Origin: Actinomycetes bacterium
Lineage (GTDB): Bacteria > Actinomycetota > Acidimicrobiia > Acidimicrobiales > RAAP-2
Length of the DNA stretch: 5,344 bases
Assembly: GCA_021787255.1 (NCBI GenBank)
Contig: JAJYMD010000451.1
Location: 1-5,344, forward strand
Reading direction: 5' to 3'
Shown: positions 1 through 5,034 of the stretch, in pieces
Layout: each line of letters opens with the position of its first letter
Position numbering within the stretch: position 1 is the first letter of the stretch
Position numbers and translations under genes: made by a program
Notes under the pieces: generated by a model
Told to the model about the DNA's origin: nothing
The model's database searches: none
Seen by the model: only the letters and a program-made list of their open reading frames with translations

Positions 1-312
1 AACGAGAGCGTCAGCGGCATCTCGAAGTCCATCAGCGACTCCGGAGCCGCGCTCCAACGGGCGCAGGACAAGATCGCGACCATGCAGTCGCGTGCCCAGG
101 CGACCGACGAGCTGCTCGAGTCGGGCGTCCTGGAGGACGTCGGCGGCGCCACCGACGACATCCAAAAGGAGCTCGACGAGCTGGGTGCGAAGTCCGACGT
201 CGACGCCGAGCTCGCCGCGTTGAAGGCGAAGGTGGGTTCGCCCGAGACGGCGGGCGCGCTCGCATCGGGCGCCGAGTCCGCGCCGGCACCGCCTGCCGGC
301 TCCCCGCAGTAG
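1..312 (+). CDS. PspA/IM30 (phage-shock/Vipp1-like) family protein, C-terminal part; 5' end outside window
   Basis: The frame is open from base 1 and ends at TAG 310-312, giving the last 103 residues. The visible part is a charged, Ala/Glu/Asp/Gln/Lys-rich helical stretch (about residues 10-80 of the fragment) with coiled-coil character. It includes ALQRAQDKIATMQSRAQA and DAELAALKAKVG; the latter matches the usual closing segment of PspA/IM30 proteins. A disordered Ala/Pro/Gly/Ser tail of about 20 residues follows, as is common in actinobacterial PspA homologues. Known for the family: peripheral membrane proteins that form oligomeric scaffolds on the inner face of the cytoplasmic membrane and protect or remodel it under stress. 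The N-terminal amphipathic helix and most of the coiled coil lie upstream and cannot be checked. An internal ATG at 82 is not the true start, because the reading frame and family similarity continue upstream of it. Another helical membrane-stress protein cannot be fully excluded. Codon use is normal for the window (Thr ACC 3, ACG 1, ACA 0). Confidence 0.75.
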   Translation, partial: NESVSGISKSISDSGAALQRAQDKIATMQSRAQATDELLESGVLEDVGGATDDIQKELDELGAKSDVDAELAALKAKVGSPETAGALASGAESAPAPPAGSPQ

Positions 313-351
313 CGGCTCCTCGCAGTAGGGATCCGTCCGCGGGCTCCGCAG
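298..351. repeat. Short tandem duplication spanning the PspA-like stop codon
   Basis: Bases 298-312 and 314-328 are two 15-base copies (14 of 15 identical, period 16) of GGCTCC[C/T]CGCAGTAG. A third, shortened copy lies at 342-351 (GGCTCCGCAG). The in-frame stop TAG is the last triplet of copy 1 and is repeated in copy 2. Because the period is 16, copy 2 is out of frame and looks like slippage-type duplication of the gene's 3' end. No function is evident. Confidence 0.6.
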
Positions 352-366
352 CGCTCCGGCCGGACG
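334..366. terminator. Weak inverted repeat between convergent genes, possible bidirectional terminator
   Basis: CGTCCG at 334-339 pairs with CGGACG at 361-366 around a 21-base GC-rich loop, in the 57-bp gap between two converging genes. There is no T-tract on either strand. A bidirectional terminator is expected at this place, but the sequence support is poor. Confidence 0.2.
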
Positions 367-369
367 AGG

Positions 370-2016
370 TCAGCGCTCGCCGAGCTTGTCCGAGCGGTGC
401 CTGTGCTGGAGGCGCCGGCTGATGAGGCGCCGGCGGGCCTGGATCTCCCGGTGGGTCAGGTGCTCCACCTCCGCGCCGAGCCCAAATGCGCTGCGGACTC
501 CGTCGAGCTCCACGGCGCCGAGCGCTGTCGGGGCGACGCCGAGGTCGCGCGCGATCCGCTCGCCGTGGCGCGCCTGGAGATGCGTGAGGATGGCGACAAT
601 CTGCGCGAGCACGTCGACGTCGGGCGCCATGGTGGCCATCGAGTTGTCGATGAAGAGCATGTCCTTCACGAAGAGCATGAGCGCCTTGGGCATTCGGGCG
701 CCGTAGCCGAGCAGCGACTTGGTCATCTCTCGGATCTCGTTGGTCAGCTGCTCGGCGTCCATGGTGGTCGGGTCCACCACGGGCTGGTCCAGGTGGAGAT
801 CGGCGATGACCGCTTCCACGTCGACGTCGTCTGGCAGGGCGCCGAGCTCGCGCATCGCGGCCACCTGGGCCCTCACGTCGTGGGTCGCCGTCGACATGAC
901 GAGCCGCAGGAGCCCGCGGCGCCCTCGCTCGTCCAGCCGGCCGGTGATGCCGAAGTCGAGGAGCGCGACGCGGCCGTCCGGGCAGACGAGGAGATTGCCG
1001 GCGTGGAGGTCACCGTGGAACACGCCGAAGAGCACGAGGCCCTCCAAGAAGGCGATCAACGCTGCCATCAGCACCGCAGCGGTGTCTATCCCGGCCGACC
1101 GCATCGTCTCGGCGTCGCCCCAGGCGTAGCCGTGGAGCCGCTCCATCACGAGCACGCGGCGGGTGACGAGCCTGGGGTGCGGGCGCGGGACGACGAGCGC
1201 TCGTCTGGCGCCCGCCGGCGCGGTGAGAGCGAGGACCTGCGCGACGTCGAGCATGTTCTCCGCCTCGAGCCGGAAGTCGAGCTCCTCGCCGATCGTCTCC
1301 GCGAAGAGGTCGATGAGCGCCGGCGGGTTGGCGAGCGCGGCGACGGGGATGCGCCCGACCAGTAGCGGGGCGAGCCATGCCATGACCGCGAGGTCGCGGC
1401 GAACCTGGCGGTCGATCTCCCGCCGCTGGACCTTGACCACCACCTCCTCGCCGGTGACGAGCCGGGCGGCGTGCACCTGTGCGATCGACGCGGCGGCGAT
1501 CGGGACGTCTTCGAAGGAGGAGAAGACTGTCTCGAGCGGTCGGCCGAGCTCCGACTCGACCGTCTGGCGGACGGTGTCGAAGCTCTCCGAGGGAACCTGG
1601 TCGCGACAGAGGCGGAACTCGCCGACGAGCTCCTCGGGGAAGACACCTTCCCCCGCAGAGAGGATTTGGCCGAGCTTGATGTAGGTGGGACCGAGCCGCT
1701 CGAAGGCGATCCGGAGCCTGCGCGAGAGGCCGCGCCGCGACCGGCTCCTGCCTCGGCGACGGTCCGCGAGGTACCAGGCGCCGAGCGCGGGGACCAGGAC
1801 CGCGGCCACCCGCAGCGCGGCAGCCCCCGGCGGCAGGACGCGGGGGCGGGCCAGTGCGAGGGTGCGTGCCGCGGTTGCCGCACGGAGCGGCCCAAGGCCG
1901 CCGCGCCACTCGAGGGCCGCGGGGTCGATCACCCACGGCGGATCGTCGGAGAACGCTCCCCACTCGAGGTCGGTCGGCTGCGCCACCGAGCCGACGATAC
2001 GGGCTGGTGCCCGCAC
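370..2016 (-). CDS. AarF/UbiB (ABC1) family atypical protein kinase-like protein
   Basis: 548 codons, from GTG at 2016-2014 to TGA at 372-370. The diagnostic ABC1/UbiB motifs appear in order: KxGQ (YIKLGQ, K114-Q117), the Ala-rich loop replacing the Gly-rich loop (AAAS, 174-177), the lysine of VVVKVQR (K195), ExD (E245-D247), HGDLHAGN (334-341) and DFG (354-356). The kinase-like core is therefore intact. Family knowledge: UbiB/ADCK proteins have an atypical kinase fold with ATPase activity and support isoprenoid-quinone or other lipid metabolism at the membrane; the substrate in Actinobacteria is unsettled. A hydrophobic segment at about 64-83, followed by an Arg-rich stretch, could be a membrane anchor. 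The pair of C-terminal transmembrane helices seen in classical UbiB is not evident; the C-terminus is Arg/His-rich and soluble-looking. No Shine-Dalgarno precedes GTG 2016. An in-frame GTG at 1986 (residue 11) sits 7 bases after a TATCGT box and may be the true, leaderless start; I give the longer form. Codon use is normal (about 2 of 24 Thr are ACA). Confidence 0.92.
   Translation of the reverse strand: MRAPARIVGSVAQPTDLEWGAFSDDPPWVIDPAALEWRGGLGPLRAATAARTLALARPRVLPPGAAALRVAAVLVPALGAWYLADRRRGRSRSRRGLSRRLRIAFERLGPTYIKLGQILSAGEGVFPEELVGEFRLCRDQVPSESFDTVRQTVESELGRPLETVFSSFEDVPIAAASIAQVHAARLVTGEEVVVKVQRREIDRQVRRDLAVMAWLAPLLVGRIPVAALANPPALIDLFAETIGEELDFRLEAENMLDVAQVLALTAPAGARRALVVPRPHPRLVTRRVLVMERLHGYAWGDAETMRSAGIDTAAVLMAALIAFLEGLVLFGVFHGDLHAGNLLVCPDGRVALLDFGITGRLDERGRRGLLRLVMSTATHDVRAQVAAMRELGALPDDVDVEAVIADLHLDQPVVDPTTMDAEQLTNEIREMTKSLLGYGARMPKALMLFVKDMLFIDNSMATMAPDVDVLAQIVAILTHLQARHGERIARDLGVAPTALGAVELDGVRSAFGLGAEVEHLTHREIQARRRLISRRLQHRHRSDKLGER
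1994..1999 (-). promoter_or_regulatory. Candidate -10 box for the UbiB-like gene (leaderless start at GTG 1986)
   Basis: Read on the minus strand, the hexamer is TATCGT (TANNNT form), followed by 7 bases and then an in-frame GTG at 1986-1984. That spacing would place the transcription start at or one base before the GTG. No -35 match is seen at the usual distance, which falls in the tandem repeat. If correct, the GTG at 2016 lies upstream of the mRNA start. This is inferred from spacing only. Confidence 0.3.
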
Positions 2017-2084
2017 TCTGTGCCGACGAGGCGGGCGGCGCTCGCGCTCTGTGCCGACGAGGCGGGCGGCGCCGCGCTCTGTGC
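2012..2084. repeat. 31-bp-period tandem duplication in the divergent promoter region
   Basis: Bases 2016-2041 and 2047-2072 are two identical 26-base copies (core GTGCCGACGAGGCGGGCGGC) with a 31-base period. Most of the preceding bases also match (CGCR, starting at 2012 and 2043). A third, broken copy (CGCGCTCTGTGC, 2073-2084) follows. The array fills nearly all of the space between the divergent UbiB-like and DUF2505 genes. It overlaps the longer annotated start of the UbiB-like gene. It is too short and lacks spacers, so it is not a CRISPR array. It could be a duplicated regulator site or replication slippage. Confidence 0.85.
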
Positions 2085-2090
2085 GCTGCC

Positions 2091-2096
2091 TAGTGT
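2091..2096 (+). promoter_or_regulatory. Candidate -10 box for the DUF2505 gene (leaderless start)
   Basis: TAGTGT (TANNNT form) is followed by 6 bases and then GTG at 2103. The standard -10 to +1 distance puts the transcription start on the G of the GTG, so the mRNA would be leaderless. This agrees with the lack of any properly spaced Shine-Dalgarno: the GAGGG at 2098-2102 abuts the start codon. No convincing -35 is present. Confidence 0.35.
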
Positions 2097-2102
2097 CGAG
2101 GG

Positions 2103-2639
2103 GTGCGGTTCTCAGCGGAGCACCGGTTCCCGGCGGGGCGCGCGGCCGTTGCCGCAGTCCTCGGCGATCCGGACTTCTACCGGACGCTCGCGCTCCCCGA
2201 CCTCCGCCTGATCGACCTCCGCCTGCTCGACGAGAGGGAGCCCTCTGGCGCGATGGACCTCGGTGCCGCCCCTGGTGGACCGGGCGCGAGTCGCGAGCAC
2301 GGGTTCGTGGTGCGCTACGAGTTCACGGGGACACTCGAGCCGATTGCGCGCCGCCTGCTCGGAGGCTCCCGGCTGACCTGGACCCAGGAGCTGCACGTGC
2401 GCGGGGAGAGCGGGGGATCGCTGAGCTTCGCCGCCGAGGCGAACCCCCGCCTTCTTCGCGGCCGAGCCGACTACGCGTTGGTCGCACGGGGCAGCAATAC
2501 GATCCGCCACCTGGACGGTGAGCTGGTCGTGGCGGTGCCGTTCGTCGGTGCCATGGCGGAGCGACGGATCGTGGCGGGGGTGCTGCACCGCCTGGACGTC
2601 GAGGCGGCAGCGGTCCGGGAGCACCTCGAGTGCTCGTGA
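2103..2639 (+). CDS. DUF2505 family protein (SRPBCC/START-like fold), function unknown
   Basis: 178 codons, from GTG 2103 to TGA 2637-2639. This is the first possible start after the in-frame stop TAG at 2091-2093. The pattern fits DUF2505, a family in the SRPBCC (START/Bet v 1-like) superfamily: an opening MRFSAEHRFPAG strand; the segment VAAVLGDPDFYRTLALPDL, which matches the typical 'V...L.DP.fy' helix region; alternating strands in the middle; and a closing HLDGELVVAVPFVGAMAERR, leading into an amphipathic C-terminal helix. SRPBCC folds form a deep hydrophobic pocket for lipids or other apolar ligands, but no ligand is known for this family as far as I can say. No signal peptide or membrane helix is seen, so it is probably cytoplasmic. 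It is divergent from the UbiB-like gene and separated by 259 bp from the importer genes, so co-transcription with the importer is unlikely to be obligatory. Mid-protein Gly/Pro-rich residues (about 55-63) look like a loop insertion. Confidence 0.72.
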   Translation: MRFSAEHRFPAGRAAVAAVLGDPDFYRTLALPDLRLIDLRLLDEREPSGAMDLGAAPGGPGASREHGFVVRYEFTGTLEPIARRLLGGSRLTWTQELHVRGESGGSLSFAAEANPRLLRGRADYALVARGSNTIRHLDGELVVAVPFVGAMAERRIVAGVLHRLDVEAAAVREHLECS

Positions 2640-2799
2640 GGGTCATCGTTTCGTAATGTGTCTGGATGATGGCGAGTCTGGCGCGTCGCGATCGACAGCA
2701 CATGCAACCGACAAACACACCTCTTGAGCAGGAAGGATCCTCCTCGGACCTCCCTGTCTGCGCTGGATGTCCCGACACCGCGTGCGTTAGGCAGAGAAG

Positions 2800-2805
2800 T
2801 ATGTT
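2800..2805 (+). promoter_or_regulatory. Candidate -10 box for the importer operon
   Basis: TATGTT fits the actinobacterial TANNNT -10 form and lies in the most AT-rich part of the leader. It would give a start near 2812 and a 5' untranslated region of about 87 bases. No recognisable -35 is present at 16-18 bases upstream, so support is weak. Confidence 0.25.
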
Positions 2806-2823
2806 ACGTTTCCGCGACGCCTT

Positions 2824-2839
2824 GTTGCGAGAGCGCAAC
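2824..2839 (+). promoter_or_regulatory. Small hairpin or dyad in the binding-protein 5' leader
   Basis: GTTGCG-AGAG-CGCAAC is a perfect 6-bp inverted repeat with a 4-base loop, about 60 bases upstream of the start codon. It could be an operator half-site pair or a 5' mRNA stem; the sequence does not decide between them. Confidence 0.35.
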
Positions 2840-2884
2840 GGCAATGCCACAGAGTGGCGATCGAGACCAGCGAATTGAGAGTTG

Positions 2885-2893
2885 AGAGAGGAG
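2885..2893 (+). promoter_or_regulatory. Ribosome binding site that fixes the binding-protein start at ATG 2899
   Basis: AGAGAGGAG, with the core AGGAG at 2889-2893, ends 5 bases before ATG 2899. This favours ATG 2899 over the in-frame GTG codons at 2854 (no such site) and 2893 (overlapping the site). It is the only clear, well-spaced Shine-Dalgarno in the window. Confidence 0.75.
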
Positions 2894-2898
2894 TGCCG

Positions 2899-4818
2899 AT
2901 GACGGAACGTTTCAAGGCCCTGCGACGGCTGGCGGTCGGGCTGGCCACGCTCGGGATGGTGTCATTGGGTGCGGTCGTGGTCGCGGCCCCCCAGAGCGGT
3001 GCGCTGACAAAGACAGTCGTCACCTTCGCGGAAGGTCCCGGCGCGTCGCCCAACTACATCTTCCCGTTCACCACATTGGCGCACTTCAGTGTGGCGAACC
3101 TCTCGCAGTTCCAAGAGTTCATGTACCGGCCGATGTACTGGTTCGGGAAGGGCGCGACGCCGACAGTGAACCCGAAGCTGTCGCTCGCGAAGATGCCCAA
3201 GGCCTCCAACGGGAACAAGACATTCACGATCACCCTCAAGACATACAAGTGGTCCGACGGTGAGAAGGTCACCTCGACAGACGTCCTCTTCTGGATGAAC
3301 ATCTGGCACGCCAAGCCGACAGGCTTCGCGGGATGGTTCCCCGGCGGCCTCTCCATGCCGACAAGCGTGAAGGCCATCAAGATCACAAGCCCGACCACCT
3401 TCACGCTCAGCTTCAAGCGCTCGTTCAACCCCCACTGGCTGCTCTACAACGAGCTCTCGGAGATCACCCCGATGCCGAAGGCCTGGACACGGACGTCGCT
3501 CACCGCGGCCCCGGGGTCGGCCGGCTGCTTCAACGCACCGTTCGGCACCAACGACACGGCGTGCAAGGCCGTCTACATCTTCTTGTCGGAGCAGTCCGGC
3601 TACAACCCCACAAAGCCGACAACAAAGATCAACGCGCTGCCGACCTACGCCACGAGCCCCTTGTGGTCGGTCGTCGACGGGCCCTGGAAGCTCCACTCCT
3701 TCGGTGCCACACAGCCGGCGGTCTTGGAGCCCAACCCGACATACTCGGGACCCAACAAGCCCAAGATCAAAGAGTTCATCGAGAAGCCGTTCACGACAGC
3801 CTCGGCGGAGTTCAACGCCGTCGCCACCGGCACAATCGACTGGGGGGCCCTCCCGCCGACAGACGTGACCACCAACGCGACCTCGCCGACGAAGCCGTCC
3901 CAGACACTCAAGCCGGGGAAGAACAACCCGCGCCTTGCCTCGTCGTACACGATCGTCCCGGTCTACCGCTGGGGCATCAACTACTTCCCGGAGAACTTCA
4001 ACTCGACGGGTGACACAGGCAACGCCGGGCCGATCTTCCGCCAGCTGTACTTCCGCCAGGCGCTCCAGGAGCTGCTGACACAGACCGCCTACATCAGCCA
4101 CTTCTTCAAGGGCTACGGCGTCCCGTCCTACGGGCCGGTCCCGGTCTGGCCGCACAACTCCTTCGCCTCCAAGTACGAGGAGAAGAACCCCTACCCCTAC
4201 AGCCCCTCCAAGGCCAAGGCGCTGCTCAAGTCCCACGGGTGGAAGGTCGTGCCCAACGGGACGAGCACCTGCGTCAAGCCGGGCAGCGGCCCGCACGACT
4301 GCGGGGCGGGGATCAAGAAGGGCGCCAAGCTCCAGTTCACACTCCAGTACACCTCTGGGACAAAGAGCGAAGCGGCGCTCATGAACGCCGAGCGTGGCTC
4401 GTGGCTGTCGGCCGGGATCAAGATGAACCTGTCCTCTGCCACCTTCGACACGGTCATCGGCAACGCGGTCCCCTGCCACGTGAAGCCCGGGACAAGCAAG
4501 ACATGCAAGTGGGAGATGGAGAACTGGGGCGGCGGCTGGATCTACGCCCCCGACTACTACCCCTCGGGGACAGAGCTCTTCGAGACCGGCGCGTCGTCGA
4601 ACTCCGGTGACTTCCACACAAAGACCAACGACAGGCTCATCGCCCAGACCGAGGTCGGGACGGCGACGCTCACGAAGTACGAGAACCTCGTCACCAAGAA
4701 GCTTGCGGTGATCTGGCAGCCCGAGATCGTGACAGCGGTCGAGCTGCACAAGGGGCTGCACCACCCGCCCCTCAGCCCGCTCGACGACACGACACCTGCG
4801 ACAGTGTTCTGGAAGTAG
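2899..4818 (+). CDS. Extracellular solute-binding protein, family 5 (oligopeptide/dipeptide-type ABC importer)
   Basis: 639 residues from ATG 2899, chosen for its ribosome site; TAG at 4816-4818. The N-terminus is a signal peptide: basic MTERFKALRRL, hydrophobic core about 12-30, likely cleavage after SGA (33-35). No lipobox cysteine is present. Family-5 (SBP_bac_5, DppA/OppA-type) features: WSDGEKVTSTDV at 118-129, RQAL near 386, YSPSKAKALLKSHGW at 434-448, and a C-terminal segment around DYYPSGTELFETG. Length is somewhat above the usual 500-600. Known role: it captures a ligand outside the membrane and delivers it to the permease pair. Family 5 binds peptides but also nickel, sugars and opines, so the ligand is not predictable here. 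Exactly six cysteines form three close pairs (210/222, 458/468, 526/536), probably disulfide loops. The protein is Thr- and Lys-rich (71 Thr; 48 Lys against 12 Arg) and strongly basic. Thr codon use is anomalous (31 ACA, 22 ACC, 18 ACG). The permease gene follows 216 bp downstream, beyond a hairpin. Confidence 0.93.
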   Translation: MTERFKALRRLAVGLATLGMVSLGAVVVAAPQSGALTKTVVTFAEGPGASPNYIFPFTTLAHFSVANLSQFQEFMYRPMYWFGKGATPTVNPKLSLAKMPKASNGNKTFTITLKTYKWSDGEKVTSTDVLFWMNIWHAKPTGFAGWFPGGLSMPTSVKAIKITSPTTFTLSFKRSFNPHWLLYNELSEITPMPKAWTRTSLTAAPGSAGCFNAPFGTNDTACKAVYIFLSEQSGYNPTKPTTKINALPTYATSPLWSVVDGPWKLHSFGATQPAVLEPNPTYSGPNKPKIKEFIEKPFTTASAEFNAVATGTIDWGALPPTDVTTNATSPTKPSQTLKPGKNNPRLASSYTIVPVYRWGINYFPENFNSTGDTGNAGPIFRQLYFRQALQELLTQTAYISHFFKGYGVPSYGPVPVWPHNSFASKYEEKNPYPYSPSKAKALLKSHGWKVVPNGTSTCVKPGSGPHDCGAGIKKGAKLQFTLQYTSGTKSEAALMNAERGSWLSAGIKMNLSSATFDTVIGNAVPCHVKPGTSKTCKWEMENWGGGWIYAPDYYPSGTELFETGASSNSGDFHTKTNDRLIAQTEVGTATLTKYENLVTKKLAVIWQPEIVTAVELHKGLHHPPLSPLDDTTPATVFWK

Positions 4819-4826
4819 CTGGTCGG

Positions 4827-4838
4827 GTGCCCGGGCAC
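4827..4838. repeat. Perfect 12-bp palindrome just after the binding-protein stop
   Basis: GTGCCCGGGCAC is self-complementary and begins 9 bases after the stop codon. It overlaps a second palindrome, GCACGTGC (4835-4842). With no loop it cannot form a normal RNA hairpin without opening its centre, so a protein-binding dyad or chance is as likely as an RNA role. Confidence 0.5.
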
Positions 4839-4869
4839 GTGCATCGCAGGTAGCAAGACCTGACGGCAT

Positions 4870-4901
4870 GCGGGCCTACCCTCCTTGGGGGGTAGGCCCG
4901 C
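4870..4901 (+). terminator. Strong hairpin between binding-protein and permease genes (terminator/attenuator or mRNA stabiliser)
   Basis: GCGGGCCTACCC (4870-4881) and GGGTAGGCCCGC (4890-4901) form a perfect 12-bp GC-rich stem with an 8-base loop. The downstream bases are pyrimidine-rich (TCTGCTCCTGTCCTTTTC, 4902-4919), but a run of four T occurs only at 4915-4918, so it is an imperfect intrinsic terminator. Its position after the first gene of an importer operon suggests partial termination, or protection of the upstream mRNA from 3' decay. Either would give more binding protein than permease. I see no clear promoter between it and the permease start. Confidence 0.65.
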
Positions 4902-5034
4902 TCTGCTCCTGTCCTTTTCGGGGCGGGAGCCTCGATCTGGAGGCGGGAGTGCAGCGTCCAACGGGGGTACTCGGCAAAGACGAACGGCCGTGCCGATAGG
5001 CGCGGCTGCGGTCCTGGTGGCAAAGTAGGGGGCA

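Larger units (their letters stand above)
2640..2898 (+). other. Intergenic leader region upstream of the binding-protein gene
   Basis: A 259-bp stretch visibly richer in A and T than its surroundings (for example 2648-2660 and 2797-2812), which fits a promoter plus 5' untranslated region. It contains AGGATCCT (2734-2741), a candidate -10 (2800-2805), a small hairpin (2824-2839) and the binding-protein ribosome site. A 70-codon ORF (ATG 2666 to TGA 2878, with a CxxCxxxxC cluster) has no Shine-Dalgarno and is not called. An in-frame GTG at 2854 would extend the binding protein by 15 residues but lacks a ribosome site. No terminator for the DUF2505 gene was found here. Confidence 0.6.

Noticed and set aside
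397..1365. 322-codon plus-strand ORF opposite the UbiB-like gene, and other long plus-strand ORFs at 1471-2211 and 1685-2521
   Set aside because: These are GC-rich shadow frames with low-complexity Arg/Glu/Ala/Pro composition. The minus-strand ABC1 motifs and the DUF2505 frame explain the DNA.
2012..2084. Possible CRISPR-like repeat array
   Set aside because: There are only two full copies, with about 5 bases between them, no spacers and no cas genes.
2666..2878. 70-codon plus-strand ORF with a CxxCxxxxC cluster, ending 20 bases before the binding-protein ATG
   Set aside because: It has no ribosome site before ATG 2666, no family resemblance and a composition unlike neighbouring proteins. 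The Cys cluster alone is not enough. Conservation in relatives would be needed to revive it as a leader peptide.
2854..2898. N-terminal extension of the binding protein from GTG 2854
   Set aside because: It has no Shine-Dalgarno and would put 15 mixed-charge residues before a standard signal peptide. ATG 2899 has AGGAG at a 5-base spacing.
2899..2940. Twin arginines (LRRLAVG) suggesting Tat export of the binding protein
   Set aside because: The context lacks the S/T-R-R-x-F-L-K consensus, and an Arg pair in the basic n-region is common in Sec signals. Sec export is the simpler reading.
2962..4869. 635-codon ORF on the minus strand, antisense to the binding-protein gene
   Set aside because: It exists because the plus-strand gene almost never uses TTA, CTA or TCA, so the opposite strand has few stops. 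Its translation is Arg/Gly/Val-rich with no recognisable domain, and the plus-strand gene has signal peptide and family motifs.
4929..4944. Small inverted repeat GCCTC/GAGGC and direct repeat GCGGGAG in the gap before the permease
   Set aside because: A 5-bp stem and 7-base repeats are expected by chance in DNA this GC-rich.
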